Assembly (NCBI RefSeq): GCF_006539985.1
Contig: NZ_BJOB01000006.1
Span: 1 to 64,000 of the forward strand
Origin: Kurthia gibsonii
GTDB taxonomy: Bacteria > Bacillota > Bacilli > Bacillales_A > Planococcaceae
Direction: 5' to 3'
DNA length: 64,000 nt
How positions within the stretch are numbered: position 1 is the stretch's first letter; every line of letters starts with the position of its first letter. Under the pieces are notes generated by a model. It ran no database searches, was not told the origin of the DNA, and saw only the letters and a program-made list of their open reading frames with translations. Positions 46,046-55,677 of this stretch are shown here, piece after piece. Made by a program: the position numbers and the translations under genes.

Positions 46046-47356
46046 TTACGCCTCCTTCGCTGCTGCTTCGAATGCACGATCTAAAATCGCTAAACCTTTT
46101 TCTAATTCTTCATCTGTAATAACAAGTGGCGATAAGAAGCGAATGACATTTCCTTTAATGCCTGCTGTTAATAACAGTAATCCATTGTCATTTGCATATT
46201 TTGCAATTGCTGTTGCTGCTGCTTTATTTGGCGCTTTATGCTCATCTACTAATTCCACTGCTACCATCGCACCTAGACCACGAATATCGCCTACAAATGT
46301 ATATTTTTCTGCATAGCCATGTAAGTGTTTTGTTAACTTGTCACCTAAAACTTGTGCTTTTTCGCATAATTTTTCATCTTCAATAATATCAATTACTGCA
46401 AGTGCCGCTTCACATGCTACTGGACTTCCTGCATATGTACCGCCTAATTCACCTGCTGTTGAAACTTCCATCATCTCTTTACGACCAACAACCCCACTAA
46501 GTGGTAGACCTGCCGCTAGTGATTTCGATACCGTCATTAAATCTGGCTCTACATCAAATTGCTCAATCGCAAATAATGTACCTGTACGTGCAAAACCTGT
46601 TTGAATTTCATCTGCTACAAAAACAATATTGTTTTCTTTACAGAAGTTCGCAACGGCTTGTACGAATTTTTTCGGCGGTACGATAAATCCACCTTCACCT
46701 TGAATTGGTTCCATGACAACACACGCCACCATCTCCGGTGCAATTGTCGAGATAAAGAAGTCATGGAATTGCTCGATAATATGATCTACATAAGCTTCAT
46801 CTGTAATGCCTTCTGGTTTACGGTACATGTATGGATAAGGCGCTTTATAAATTTCAGGAGCAAATGGTCCAAATTCATATTTATAAGGCTTTACTTTTGA
46901 CGTCATACCCATTGTTAAGTTGGTACGACCGTGATAACCGTTTGTAAAAGCTACAACGGCTTGTTTTTTCGTATATTTACGTGCAATTTTCACTGCGTTT
47001 TCAACTGCTTCTGCACCTGAGTTTAATAAAACGACTTGTTTTTCAAAACTTCCTGGTGTAATTTCTGCTAATTTTTCTGCTAAACGAATATATGAGTCAT
47101 ACATGATGACATTAAAGCCAGGATGTAAGAATTTTTCTACTTGGTCTTTGACAGCTGATACTACTTTCGGATGGCTATGTCCTACATTTAATGTACCAAT
47201 AGCTGCTGCGAAATCAATCCAATCATTTCCTTCAATATCGACGATTGTTGCCCCTTTTGCTTCTTTCGCAACCGCAAGATTTCCGTTGCTTACCCCTTGT
47301 ACTACGTATTGCTTACGTTTTTCAACTAATTCTTTTGTTTGATTTGTTTGTAACAT
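46046..47356 (-). CDS. gabT: 4-aminobutyrate aminotransferase GabT
   Basis: Class III PLP aminotransferase of 436 aa, the length of B. subtilis GabT. Motifs: LLNSGAEAVENAVKIARKYT, FVADEIQTGFARTGT and the PLP lysine in TVSKSLAAGLPLSGVVG. Moves the amino group of GABA to 2-oxoglutarate, giving succinate semialdehyde for GabD. ATG 47356 after AAGGAGG is preferred; a frame 36 codons longer would run into the regulatory region. A decayed copy of this gene lies beyond gabR. Confidence 0.92.
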   Translation of the reverse strand: MLQTNQTKELVEKRKQYVVQGVSNGNLAVAKEAKGATIVDIEGNDWIDFAAAIGTLNVGHSHPKVVSAVKDQVEKFLHPGFNVIMYDSYIRLAEKLAEITPGSFEKQVVLLNSGAEAVENAVKIARKYTKKQAVVAFTNGYHGRTNLTMGMTSKVKPYKYEFGPFAPEIYKAPYPYMYRKPEGITDEAYVDHIIEQFHDFFISTIAPEMVACVVMEPIQGEGGFIVPPKKFVQAVANFCKENNIVFVADEIQTGFARTGTLFAIEQFDVEPDLMTVSKSLAAGLPLSGVVGRKEMMEVSTAGELGGTYAGSPVACEAALAVIDIIEDEKLCEKAQVLGDKLTKHLHGYAEKYTFVGDIRGLGAMVAVELVDEHKAPNKAAATAIAKYANDNGLLLLTAGIKGNVIRFLSPLVITDEELEKGLAILDRAFEAAAKEA

Positions 47357-47399
47357 TTCATTTCCTCCTTCGTTTCTTTTTTTAATTATGCCCTTTTTT

Positions 47400-47438
47400 G
47401 GTACAATAAAAAGCACCAAGTTTATAAAAAAAAGGTAC
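47400..47438. promoter_or_regulatory. Candidate GabR operator (direct repeats)
   Basis: GGTAC occurs at 47400-47404 and 47434-47438, 34 nt apart start to start, with a CACCA element between. GabR of B. subtilis binds spaced direct repeats between gabR and gabT, and this layout fits. Confidence 0.5.
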
Positions 47439-47452
47439 CAGAGGTGATAAGA

Positions 47453-48856
47453 TTGCAGATTCAAGTGGACTCAAAAGGAAAAGGTCGCTTTATTTACCAA
47501 CAAATTTATCGTCAAATTAAAGAACAAATCTTAACCCATCAAGTGCGTGCACATCACAAATTACCACCAAAACGTGAACTCGCAAAATCACTTGCTGTTA
47601 GTACGAATTCAGTTGCGACAGCTTACGACCAGCTTTTGGCTGAAGGATATATTTATACAATTGAACGACTCGGCTATTTTGTAGAGGAAATTCAGCGCTT
47701 TGATATTAACGACCAGATTACGCCCTCATTCCCTGAAATATTAAGAGAAGAAGAAAGTTCGCGTGAGGGATGGATTTCGCTCTCTCATATGAATGCGAAT
47801 CCGAAATTATTCCCCTTTCGTAAGTGGCTGAATTGTCAGGCGAAAATTTATGAGGAACATATGGATGAATTAAGTGAAATGCCACATACACAGGGACCTT
47901 ACATACTACGGAAAAATATTGCGAATTTTATTTATGCGACGCGTGGTGTCAAATGTGAACCTGAACAAATTATTATTCACGCAACGAGTCAGGGGTTAAT
48001 GGAGCGTCTCTTAATGTTGCAGACAACTAAAACAGCTTTTGCAGTTGAGAATCCGGGCTATGCAAGATACTATCAACTTCTACAGCGACATCAGTTTAAA
48101 ACACACCTCATTCCACTTGATGATCACGGGATTGATGTAAAGTATATTGAGCAGACGAATGCACAGTTTGTCATCACGACACCTTCTCATCAGTTTCCAA
48201 CAGGTATTATTATGCCGATTTCAAGACGTGTTGAATTACTCAACTGGGCTTCACGCGATGAACAACGCTATATTATAGAAGATGATTATGACAGTGAGTT
48301 CAAATATCAAACAGACAATGTTCCTTCGCTTCAAAGTTTGGATTATAACCGAAAAGTCATTTATATGGGGACGTTCTCAAAAACATTGTTACCTGGAATG
48401 CGTATTAGTTATATGGTACTTCCAACAAAACTATTGGCAGCTTATCAAGAAGCTTTTCCACTTGAGATTCAACCAGCGAATAATTTAGCACTTTATACGT
48501 TGAATGAATTTATCGAGAGTGGGCAATATGAAAAACATATTCGAAAGATGACGAAACATTACGAAGAAATTCGAACCACATTAATTGAAGCACTCTCTAA
48601 CAATTTGACGCGTAATCTTGTGATTTACGATATTCCTGCTGGACTTCACTTTTTAATTGAAGTACCTACATCAAAATCTTATGAAGAAATCGAACAAGCA
48701 GCACAACAAGAGAAGTTAGAACTTTATACATTAAAACGTTTTTCATTGAATCCATTACCACTTATTCAGCGTAACCGATTACTCGTGATTGGTTTCGCAA
48801 ATATTCAAATGGAGGAAGTAGATGAAGCCATTCAACGACTGGCGCGCTGTATTTAA
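47453..48856 (+). CDS. gabR: GabR, MocR-family regulator of GABA use
   Basis: 467-aa fusion of an N-terminal GntR winged helix (FIYQQIYRQIKEQIL, KRELAKSLAVSTNSV) and a class I aminotransferase-like PLP domain (QIIIHATSQGLMERLL, MGTFSKTLLPGMRISYM with the PLP lysine). It senses GABA plus PLP and switches gabTD. TTG 47453 is 8 nt from GAGG and is preferred to GTG 47444. Divergent from gabT with a 96-nt gap. Confidence 0.9.
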   Translation: MQIQVDSKGKGRFIYQQIYRQIKEQILTHQVRAHHKLPPKRELAKSLAVSTNSVATAYDQLLAEGYIYTIERLGYFVEEIQRFDINDQITPSFPEILREEESSREGWISLSHMNANPKLFPFRKWLNCQAKIYEEHMDELSEMPHTQGPYILRKNIANFIYATRGVKCEPEQIIIHATSQGLMERLLMLQTTKTAFAVENPGYARYYQLLQRHQFKTHLIPLDDHGIDVKYIEQTNAQFVITTPSHQFPTGIIMPISRRVELLNWASRDEQRYIIEDDYDSEFKYQTDNVPSLQSLDYNRKVIYMGTFSKTLLPGMRISYMVLPTKLLAAYQEAFPLEIQPANNLALYTLNEFIESGQYEKHIRKMTKHYEEIRTTLIEALSNNLTRNLVIYDIPAGLHFLIEVPTSKSYEEIEQAAQQEKLELYTLKRFSLNPLPLIQRNRLLVIGFANIQMEEVDEAIQRLARCI

Positions 48857-48880
48857 ATATAAATCTATAGGCTTTAAAAA

Positions 48881-48916
48881 AAAACGAAATCGCTTCACAC
48901 AATGCGATTTCGTTTT
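48881..48916. terminator. Terminator after gabR
   Basis: Perfect 13-bp stem AAAACGAAATCGC/GCGATTTCGTTTT, 10-nt loop, with A/T runs on both sides; serves both strands. Confidence 0.85.
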
Positions 48917-48937
48917 GATGTTATACGTGTCCTTTCA

Positions 48938-49247
48938 TTATTTCGCCACTTCTTCAAATGCTCGACCTAAAATGACCAACTCTTTTTCACATAACTTTTC
49001 TTCATGTACATTAAACCTAGGTAATAAAAACTTCTCTGCTTGCTCTTTTACAGCAGCTACAACTTCCAGGTGATTATGCCCAACATTTAATACACCAATC
49101 ATAGATACAAAATCACTCTACTGTTTACCACCTAAATCCGTAACCGTTGCGCCTTTTGACAATCGCTAAATTCCCATTACTTACACCACGTACAATATAT
49201 TGTTTTCTTTTTTCAATCCATTCATTCGTTTATTCTGACTAAGACAT
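48938..49247 (-). pseudogene. Decayed, internally deleted gabT copy
   Basis: An AAAGGAGG site and ATG 49247 are followed by early stops, then by EWIEKRKQYIVRGVSNGNLA, matching gabT residues about 11-31. With frameshifts comes LNVGHNHLEVVAAVKEQAEK, then an abrupt join to HEEKLCEKELVILGRAFEEV, which matches two later gabT segments (EDEKLCEKAQVLG and LAILDRAFEAA). Most of the catalytic domain is deleted. Several nonsense codons rule out function. It marks an old second gabT beside gabR. Confidence 0.8.
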
Positions 49248-49320
49248 ACAATTTCCTCCTTTGATTTATAAAGATTCCTTCTACAATCATTTGCACTTAT
49301 ACCCTTTTCAATAATGAAAA

Positions 49321-49352
49321 AGCAAACTAGACAATGTATGCACTAGTTTGCT
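49321..49352 (-). terminator. Terminator of the esterase gene
   Basis: Perfect 10-bp stem AGCAAACTAG/CTAGTTTGCT with a 12-nt loop and T run on the minus strand. Confidence 0.8.
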
Positions 49353-49363
49353 GTAATGTTTGT

Positions 49364-50239
49364 TTATTTGAATGTATTTGGTTGATTTGCTTGCAAGAAT
49401 TTTGTCACTGCATTTGTCACTTGAATCGCTTCTGCATTTTCATTCGTTCCAATCAAACCCGTTAAGTCCGAATGTGATAATTCATGTGTTGTTAATAAAT
49501 CAACTGGTTCACCTAATTTTTTTGCAGCTTTTACGAATTTCGTAGTTGCTGCGTCCTCTCTTGAGATAATTAACATCGGCGGAACTGCTTGTTGACCAAG
49601 ATAAGTACTAGGTGAAGCTGCTTTCCATACATTTGGATTTTTTCCGTAAACTGATTTATATTTTGGAACTTCTTTAATAAAGTCGCTCATATCAAGTGGT
49701 CCTTCAATATTAATAACACCGCATATCGTATGAAGTGGTAATCCTACTTCTTTTAGATAGCGTGGGTCAAGTGCAACTAAAGAAGCTAAATGTCCTCCTG
49801 CTGAATGCCCCATCAATGTAATTTGATTGGCATCTAAATGATATTGATCTGCATGATCGACAATCCACTTCATCGCAGCTGCTACATCACTTGCTTGGTC
49901 TTCATAATTACCTACCGGTGATAAGCGGTAATTCATCGAAATAAAGGTGTAACCCTTTTTATTAAAATAACCTGGTTTTTTACCTACATTCGCTTTATCT
50001 CCTGCATACCAACCACCGCCATGTATATACAGTACAACAGGCGTTTTCTCTCCCTTTTTTAACCCTTTTTGATAAATTTTTAAGTCTTGATTCGCCTGTT
50101 CACCATATGAAAACTCGTGCTTTGCATCAAATAACTCTGCACTTGTATAGTCGGCCCTCATTGAAAATACGCCTACACTAATGACAAGTAATAATAATAC
50201 AAATAACGGGATAAAGATTTTTTTATTCAGTTTTCCCAA
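49364..50239 (-). CDS. Membrane-anchored alpha/beta hydrolase (BD-FAE-like esterase)
   Basis: 291 aa: an N-terminal signal-anchor (IFIPLFVLLLLVISVGVF), then an esterase domain with oxyanion motif YIHGGGWYAGDK, nucleophile elbow LMGHSAGGHLASL and a late His (LSHSDL) and Asp in ISREDAA. Similar to feruloyl-esterase-like carboxylesterases; natural substrate unknown. TTG 50239 follows GAGGTG by 6 nt and gives a normal signal sequence; the longer frame is not supported. Confidence 0.82.
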   Translation of the reverse strand: MGKLNKKIFIPLFVLLLLVISVGVFSMRADYTSAELFDAKHEFSYGEQANQDLKIYQKGLKKGEKTPVVLYIHGGGWYAGDKANVGKKPGYFNKKGYTFISMNYRLSPVGNYEDQASDVAAAMKWIVDHADQYHLDANQITLMGHSAGGHLASLVALDPRYLKEVGLPLHTICGVINIEGPLDMSDFIKEVPKYKSVYGKNPNVWKAASPSTYLGQQAVPPMLIISREDAATTKFVKAAKKLGEPVDLLTTHELSHSDLTGLIGTNENAEAIQVTNAVTKFLQANQPNTFK

Positions 50240-50523
50240 ATCGAACACCTCTTTACAAAATTTATATTTTATAAAAAATGTCATTTCGTAAGATTTTTAC
50301 TATCATAAATAATTGTAATTTTAAATAAAGTACCCTTTTTTTTATGGTTATTAACATATCACCTTTATTCAAACATCGCACGTAAGTTGTCTTGTCAGAT
50401 AACAAGATAAAGAAGATTTTTAAATTCTGATTTTACGAAGATTATTTTTGTGCAGGATGCGCGAATAAATGATACTATTTAGGATAGTGAAAATTTTATA
50501 GATGTATGCAAGGAGAAGATACG

Positions 50524-51501
50524 ATGAGTAAGCAATCAGAAAACTTTTGGCAAGATTTACCGAAGCCATTTTTTATATTAGCACCGATGGAAGACGTAAC
50601 AGACGTTGTATTCCGTCATGTAATTAGTGAAGCAGGTCGTCCTGATGTGTTCTTTACTGAGTTCACAAATACAGAGAGCTTCTGCCACCCAGAAGGCATT
50701 TATAGTGTACGCGGTCGTCTTACTTATACAGAAGATGAACAACCTCTTGTTGCACATATTTGGGGAAATAAACCAGAGATGTTCAAAGAGATGAGCATTG
50801 GTATGAAAGAGATGGGCTTTAAAGGGGTCGACTTGAATATGGGTTGTCCTGTGGCGAATGTCGCTTCACGTGGTAAAGGTTCAGGTCTGATTAATCACCC
50901 TGAAACAGCTGCGGAAATTATCCAAGCCGCAAAAGCTGGTGGATTACCAGTTAGCGTAAAAACACGTCTTGGTTATACAGATGTGAATGAATGGCGCGAA
51001 TGGTTAACACATGTTTTAAAACAAGATATCGCGAACTTAACGATTCATTTACGCACACGTAAAGAGATGAGTAAAGTGCCTGCTCACTGGGATTTGATTC
51101 CTGAAATCAAACAATTACGCGATGAGATTGCACCGAATACATTATTAACGATTAATGGTGACATTCCTGATCGTAAAGTCGGCTTAGAATTAGCTGAAAA
51201 ATACGGCATTGATGGTGTCATGATTGGCCGTGGAGTATTCACAAACCCATTCGCATTTAGCGAAGATCCACGCGAACGCAGTGTAGAAGAATATTTAAAT
51301 CTTCTATTGTTACAACTTGAACTATATGAAAAATATGCAGAAGAAACACAACGCCCTTATAATCATCTACATCGCTTCTTTAAAATCTATGTACGTGGAT
51401 TTAGCGGCGCAGCTGAGTTACGCAATAGCTTAATGCAAACCAAATCAGTTGAAGAAGCACGCGGTATGGTGGAAGCTGTACTAGCGAGTGAGGTAATCTA
51501 A
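50524..51501 (+). CDS. dus: tRNA-dihydrouridine synthase
   Basis: FMN-dependent Dus enzyme of 325 aa that reduces uridine in t[18 protein letters not shown] opens the TIM barrel, then [21 protein letters not shown] with the catalytic Cys, [23 protein letters not shown] and [16 protein letters not shown] 50524 follows AAGGAG. The short loops resemble the large-clostridial/Dus-like subgroup; the modified position cannot be told. Confidence 0.92.
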   Translation: MSKQSENFWQDLPKPFFILAPMEDVTDVVFRHVISEAGRPDVFFTEFTNTESFCHPEGIYSVRGRLTYTEDEQPLVAHIWGNKPEMFKEMSIGMKEMGFKGVDLNMGCPVANVASRGKGSGLINHPETAAEIIQAAKAGGLPVSVKTRLGYTDVNEWREWLTHVLKQDIANLTIHLRTRKEMSKVPAHWDLIPEIKQLRDEIAPNTLLTINGDIPDRKVGLELAEKYGIDGVMIGRGVFTNPFAFSEDPRERSVEEYLNLLLLQLELYEKYAEETQRPYNHLHRFFKIYVRGFSGAAELRNSLMQTKSVEEARGMVEAVLASEVI

Positions 51502-51510
51502 TGTATGAAA

Positions 51511-51538
51511 CCCGAATGCCAATCATTCGGGTTTTTTT
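51511..51538 (+). terminator. Terminator of dus
   Basis: CCCGAATG (51511-51518) and CATTCGGG (51524-51531) around a 5-nt loop, followed by seven T. It contains the stop codon of the convergent zinc-ribbon gene. Confidence 0.88.
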
Positions 51539-51690
51539 GTGCCTTTTATCATCGCCTTCACCTTACAAACTTTGCATTGTTGTGGAAGCAAATCACTTAC
51601 TTGATGAGGCAAAATCGCATCGCCTATCCGAACTTTTTTAATTTTTTTATGACATGTATCACAATAAATAACTTTTGTTTGAGACTGCAT
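51523..51690 (-). CDS. Small zinc-ribbon-like protein (55 aa)
   Basis: ATG 51690, preceded by AGGAGGGG, reads 55 codons to TGA at 51523-51525. Two CxxC pairs are spaced like a zinc ribbon: VIYCDTCHKKIKKV near residue 11-14 and QQCKVCKVK near 43-46. Very basic tail (GTKKPE). Cytoplasmic, no family named. The stop lies inside the dus terminator hairpin, so the two convergent transcripts share that element. Confidence 0.72.
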   Translation of the reverse strand: MQSQTKVIYCDTCHKKIKKVRIGDAILPHQVSDLLPQQCKVCKVKAMIKGTKKPE

Positions 51691-51907
51691 ATAATCCCCT
51701 CCTATAAGACAACGATACCATTCGTCCTGTACATTTTAATGCACACTTCAGAAATCCAATTTATTACATTTTTGATTAAAATATCATTTTTTCGCGTTAA
51801 ACTACTCTTTTTTTCAATATGATTCAATGTCAAAATAGGATTTAATCCATATATTACCTTTCGTATTCATTAGGGTATAATAGGATGGATTGGAGGTTTT
51901 AGACAAA

Positions 51908-52645
51908 ATGAAATTAAAATTAACTTGGAGTCTATTCATCATTTTAGCAGGGTCTTTATTCTTTTCCGCGCAAGTCAACGCCAAATCGACTACTTATTAT
52001 GCAAAGCCTGATACGTATTTATATGCAAAACAAAGCAAGTCATCTACGAAATTAACTACATTAAAACAGAACCAAAAATTCACAACAACATCGAAAGCAT
52101 CTGCAACTTATTACAAAGTGAAAATTGGAACAAAAACGGGTTATATCCCAAAATCCAAAGCGTTAAAAAAGAAAACATGGTATTACTATGCAGATCAAGC
52201 AAACTTATATGGCTATGCGAAAAGAAGTTTCCAAGCGACTTCAACTCGTTTGACGAATAAAAAAGGAACACTATTCACATCAAACGAAACCCCAAAAGCT
52301 ACAAAAAATATTTCTTCTGCCCAAAATTTAATTCCTATTACGTATAAAGGAAAAAAATACTATGTACCTTTTATGTATTTGAATATAGGAAAGACCGAAA
52401 AACAATTACGTTCTTATTTTACGAATATTCATAAAGGCAAAGATTACGCATTCCAAGGTTCGTATTTTGACACGTACACATTCTACGACGCAAAACGTGC
52501 CAAGGCAATGCAAAACTATATTGAACGAAAAGGATTCGTAAAAGCCAGCCCAACCCTTTCTTTCTTCAATCCCTACACATACACCTATAAATTTGAACAG
52601 TTTGGTTCATATAAATATTACACACTGAAAGTGAATAAAAAGTAA
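51908..52645 (+). CDS. Secreted Lys/Tyr-rich protein with SH3-like N-terminal domain
   Basis: 245-aa exported protein: signal peptide about 1-26 (SAQVNA/KS), then a segment resembling a bacterial SH3 domain at about 27-92 (LYAKQSKSSTKLTTLKQNQK, VKIGTKTGYIPKSKAL), and a basic C-terminal region of unknown fold. Very rich in Lys, Thr and Tyr. Probably acts at the cell wall. Followed 15 nt later by another secreted-protein gene, a likely operon. Confidence 0.75.
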   Translation: MKLKLTWSLFIILAGSLFFSAQVNAKSTTYYAKPDTYLYAKQSKSSTKLTTLKQNQKFTTTSKASATYYKVKIGTKTGYIPKSKALKKKTWYYYADQANLYGYAKRSFQATSTRLTNKKGTLFTSNETPKATKNISSAQNLIPITYKGKKYYVPFMYLNIGKTEKQLRSYFTNIHKGKDYAFQGSYFDTYTFYDAKRAKAMQNYIERKGFVKASPTLSFFNPYTYTYKFEQFGSYKYYTLKVNKK

Positions 52646-52660
52646 TCCGGAGGCGATTTT

Positions 52661-53275
52661 ATGAAAAAACTTTTAACTGCTCTTCTTATATGCGTGATGT
52701 TTGGTACACTTGCGCCAACTCTTGCAGATGCAAAAGCAACAAAGACATATTACAAAACAACGATTAAATCGGCTACAGGTAAAAAATATACTGTTTCTCT
52801 GCGTTCGAATAATGCGAAAAAAGAGATTGTAGACTATACATGGGCTGGTTTTATAGAAGGTGATGTACTTTATAAAGGCACATTCTTATTCTATGTAAAT
52901 AATAAAAAAACAACGTTAAAAACAAAAAAAGAATTTAATCGTACACATAAAAATATAGGTGTAATTCCGTCAAAAAAAGGAACGCCGCAATTTTTGTATA
53001 TTAAAGAATCTTTCAGTTCAAATAATCATACCTATTCTTTATACTATATGTATAATGGAAAGTTAAAAAAAGCTAAAAATGCATTTGGGTCTACTGTAAA
53101 GCCTATCTATGCTGGTAAAAACTTAATTAAAGTTGCACAGTATGACAATGCTGAAACTTTTGGTTATATGATTTATACTTATCGAATTAATCCCAAAACA
53201 GGCAAAAGAACAATGGTTGCTGCAAAATTCCAACCAGGTAGTATTCTATATGACTTCAAACCATCTAAAAAATAA
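52661..53275 (+). CDS. Secreted basic protein of unknown function
   Basis: 204 aa with a signal peptide (about 1-24, LADAKA) and a beta-rich, lysine-rich body (LRSNNAKKEIVDYTW, MVAAKFQPGS). No family recognised. GGAGG before ATG; second gene of the pair with the SH3-like protein. Confidence 0.7.
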   Translation: MKKLLTALLICVMFGTLAPTLADAKATKTYYKTTIKSATGKKYTVSLRSNNAKKEIVDYTWAGFIEGDVLYKGTFLFYVNNKKTTLKTKKEFNRTHKNIGVIPSKKGTPQFLYIKESFSSNNHTYSLYYMYNGKLKKAKNAFGSTVKPIYAGKNLIKVAQYDNAETFGYMIYTYRINPKTGKRTMVAAKFQPGSILYDFKPSKK

Positions 53276-53280
53276 ATAGA

Positions 53281-53312
53281 AGAGGAGGTATCGCCATCGC
53301 GATACCTCCTCT
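53281..53312. terminator. Terminator after the secreted-protein pair
   Basis: Perfect 14-bp stem AGAGGAGGTATCGC/GCGATACCTCCTCT with loop CATC. Confidence 0.9.
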
Positions 53313-53320
53313 TCTTTATC

Positions 53321-53626
53321 CTAGCCTTCTACATATACTGCATCAAGTGCAGCCGCAATTTCTTTCATCTTTTCTTCTATGACTGGATGGGAAATTGCTA
53401 CATAGAGTTCCCCATCGAAGAAACGAAATGGTACTTTCACTTGATCGACATGCCACATAAAAAAGTCACCTTTGATCCTCATCTCAACGCCTTCTTGGTT
53501 GCGTGACACAAATGCATCTTCATACGTAAAATCAGGTTGTGTAGAAAAGAATTGTTGGAAATCTTCCAATGTTAAAATTGGCTCCTCTTGCTCATTTAAA
53601 CGTGTAATTTTATAACGTGTATTCAT
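53321..53626 (-). CDS. Small cytoplasmic protein of unknown function
   Basis: 101-aa soluble acidic protein (TLEDFQQFFSTQPDFTYED, EMRIKGDFFMWHVDQ). No known domain. ATG 53626 is 6 nt from AAGGAG; another ATG one codon earlier is also possible. Confidence 0.65.
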   Translation of the reverse strand: MNTRYKITRLNEQEEPILTLEDFQQFFSTQPDFTYEDAFVSRNQEGVEMRIKGDFFMWHVDQVKVPFRFFDGELYVAISHPVIEEKMKEIAAALDAVYVEG

Positions 53627-53691
53627 CATAAACTCCTTTAACATAGTCGTTACTTATATTATAAAGCTTTGAAAGCTATTCGCAAAGTAAC

Positions 53692-54264
53692 CTATTTAAT
53701 GACAATCCGATGAATCGTCTTATTCGTCTTTGTATCGACAAGACGAAGCACACCTTTCTCGATTACCGCATCATGCTCTAAATACCAAATCGCCATACCT
53801 TCCAAACGATATTTTTTTACAACTTCTTTTGGCAACTCATCTAAATTTAAAAATGTTGCTTGTTGTTTATTAAAGTAGATAGCGCGATTTTTTGTATTTT
53901 TCAATAGACCATACATAAGCTGTCCTTCGTATTCTTGATAACCTGTTAGCTTTTCGTAACTATTTCGATCATCATGAATTTTTGTCCAAATAATACCACG
54001 TGTTTTCCAACCCCACATCCCTTTTTGAGCGTAGGTTACACCATACTTATGGTCATCCTTCACAAAAAAGTACAGTGCTTGGTTGTCTGTCTGATGAGCA
54101 GGAATCAATGTTAAATTCTTTTCAGCTGCACGAATCGCCTGCTCGGGCTTTTCATACGATGTATTCTTTAAATAAAATAACCATATCACAGCTAATACAA
54201 GCACAATAATGCCCACAATCGTGACAGACTTTTTATTAAGAATACCTTCTTTTCGCTGATGCAC
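53692..54264 (-). CDS. Single-pass membrane protein of unknown function
   Basis: 190 aa with one N-terminal helix (VTIVGIIVLVLAVIWLFYL) and an extracellular beta-rich domain (KYGVTYAQKGMWGWKT, GYQEYEGQLMYGLL). Probable start GTG 54264, 8 nt after GAGG. No homologue recalled. Confidence 0.65.
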   Translation of the reverse strand: MHQRKEGILNKKSVTIVGIIVLVLAVIWLFYLKNTSYEKPEQAIRAAEKNLTLIPAHQTDNQALYFFVKDDHKYGVTYAQKGMWGWKTRGIIWTKIHDDRNSYEKLTGYQEYEGQLMYGLLKNTKNRAIYFNKQQATFLNLDELPKEVVKKYRLEGMAIWYLEHDAVIEKGVLRLVDTKTNKTIHRIVIK

Positions 54265-54317
54265 AGGCAACACCTCGTTTTTACAAGTTATTCCCTATTC
54301 ATCATAAATAACACGCC

Positions 54318-55301
54318 TTACTTGACTGGTTGGTATATCTCATATAAATGTTCAAATGTTTTTAAAAACTCCTCACGGAATGCTTTCGGCTCTAATACCT
54401 CTACATGTTCACCTTGACTCATTAACCACATTTTAATTCCTTTACCGAACACTTCTGCTTCAAAAATCCAACCATCATCAATCGCCATGACCTCTTTCGC
54501 TGTTGGTAAACGATCTAATACAGCTTGTTTAGAAGCTCCTGTGAACTTAAACTTCACTTTTAATAAATCTCCTGTATACATAAACTGCACACGTTTACGG
54601 AATTCTCCCTCTTGGAATCGTTCTGAATAAGGGATTTTGAAAGATACCTGTTCCGCTTTAATCGACTTAATACGATCAATTCGGTAAATAATTGGATAAT
54701 CAATTTCTTTATTTGCAGGGTATGCAAGTAAATAGAAATAGTACTCTGAAAAAATAATGCCAACCGGTTTAACAAGATGCTCTTTTTCAGCGTCTGCTAG
54801 TTCACGCTGATATGTAATCGTCATGATGTGTTGATTCTGGATATGCTCTGATAACGTCCAGATTTTTTCAATCACTGCTTGCCCATGCGATAAATCGGTA
54901 TAGAGAAGTCTTTCATTCCCTGTCATTTTCTTTAAAATTTCTTGATCCTTTTTATTTACAAGCATTAATAACTTACTTACAATGCTGTCCATCTCATCTT
55001 TTTTAAATGCCCTTGAATCCATTAAAACTTTTAAAATCGCTAAAATATGATGACTATTTAAGTGACTTTCATCGTCTCCTACACTTAATTGATACACCTT
55101 TTCTTTACGATTATAGTCTAAGTATGCATTATTTTTTTCCAACTCTAAAAACCTTCTAATATGATTAATATCACGTTGAATTGATTTATCACTCGTTTGG
55201 AATCTTTGAGATTCTTCCTTCTTTACAAGTTTTTCACCTTTTTCCAGTCGATCATACATCGATAAAATACGATGTATTTGTGATTCTTTTTCTCGACTCA
55301 T
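54318..55301 (-). CDS. WYL-domain transcriptional regulator
   Basis: 327 aa: N-terminal winged helix about 1-60 (QTSDKSIQRDINHIRRFLE), linker, WYL domain about 160-225 (IMTITYQRELADAEKEH, VKPVGIIFSEYYFYLLAYP, IYRIDRIKSI) and a WCX-type C-terminal extension. WYL proteins bind nucleic acid or nucleotide ligands and often control defence loci or stress genes. An inverted repeat lies just upstream (55338-55356). GAGGTGATG precedes the ATG. Confidence 0.85.
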   Translation of the reverse strand: MSREKESQIHRILSMYDRLEKGEKLVKKEESQRFQTSDKSIQRDINHIRRFLELEKNNAYLDYNRKEKVYQLSVGDDESHLNSHHILAILKVLMDSRAFKKDEMDSIVSKLLMLVNKKDQEILKKMTGNERLLYTDLSHGQAVIEKIWTLSEHIQNQHIMTITYQRELADAEKEHLVKPVGIIFSEYYFYLLAYPANKEIDYPIIYRIDRIKSIKAEQVSFKIPYSERFQEGEFRKRVQFMYTGDLLKVKFKFTGASKQAVLDRLPTAKEVMAIDDGWIFEAEVFGKGIKMWLMSQGEHVEVLEPKAFREEFLKTFEHLYEIYQPVK

Positions 55302-55337
55302 AACATCACCTCTTTACACTCTATCTTACATAGGTCA

Positions 55338-55356
55338 ATGGTCGTTATATGACCAT
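55338..55356. promoter_or_regulatory. Inverted repeat upstream of the WYL regulator
   Basis: ATGGTC-N7-GACCAT, perfect 6-bp arms, 37-55 nt upstream of the WYL ATG; suitable for autoregulation. Contains ATATGACCAT, which recurs upstream of the MazG-like/helicase cassette. Confidence 0.5.
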
Positions 55357-55660
55357 CAAAAAAATATATAACTAAAATAATTATAACATTTTTTCCCTCA
55401 AAAAAGGACTTTATATCTAATGATCGAACTATTTTTGAATTAAAAACAACAAAAAAAGTTATTTTTAATATTTATGATTCACATAAAAAATGATTTCACA
55501 AAAATTTTAGCAGTTAAATAAGTAAAACAGTATTATTTTCTTTTAAAAATAATCTTAAATAACTATTGCACACAAATCCCAGTTTTTCTTTTCAAATCAA
55601 ATCATTCGTTCTTTTGTTTTATTTTCTTATATAATAACAGTATAAAAAACCCTATATAGA
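55357..55660. other. AT-rich gap between WYL regulator and glutathione peroxidase
   Basis: About 300 nt without an ORF that has a ribosome site or conserved features. Probably holds the divergent promoters; no structured RNA seen. Confidence 0.5.
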
Positions 55661-55677
55661 AGGAGGACTACTTACTT

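Noticed and set aside
51505-51822. Plus-strand 105-codon frame after dus
   Set aside because: It starts in the dus terminator, has no ribosome site and is antisense to the better-supported zinc-ribbon gene.
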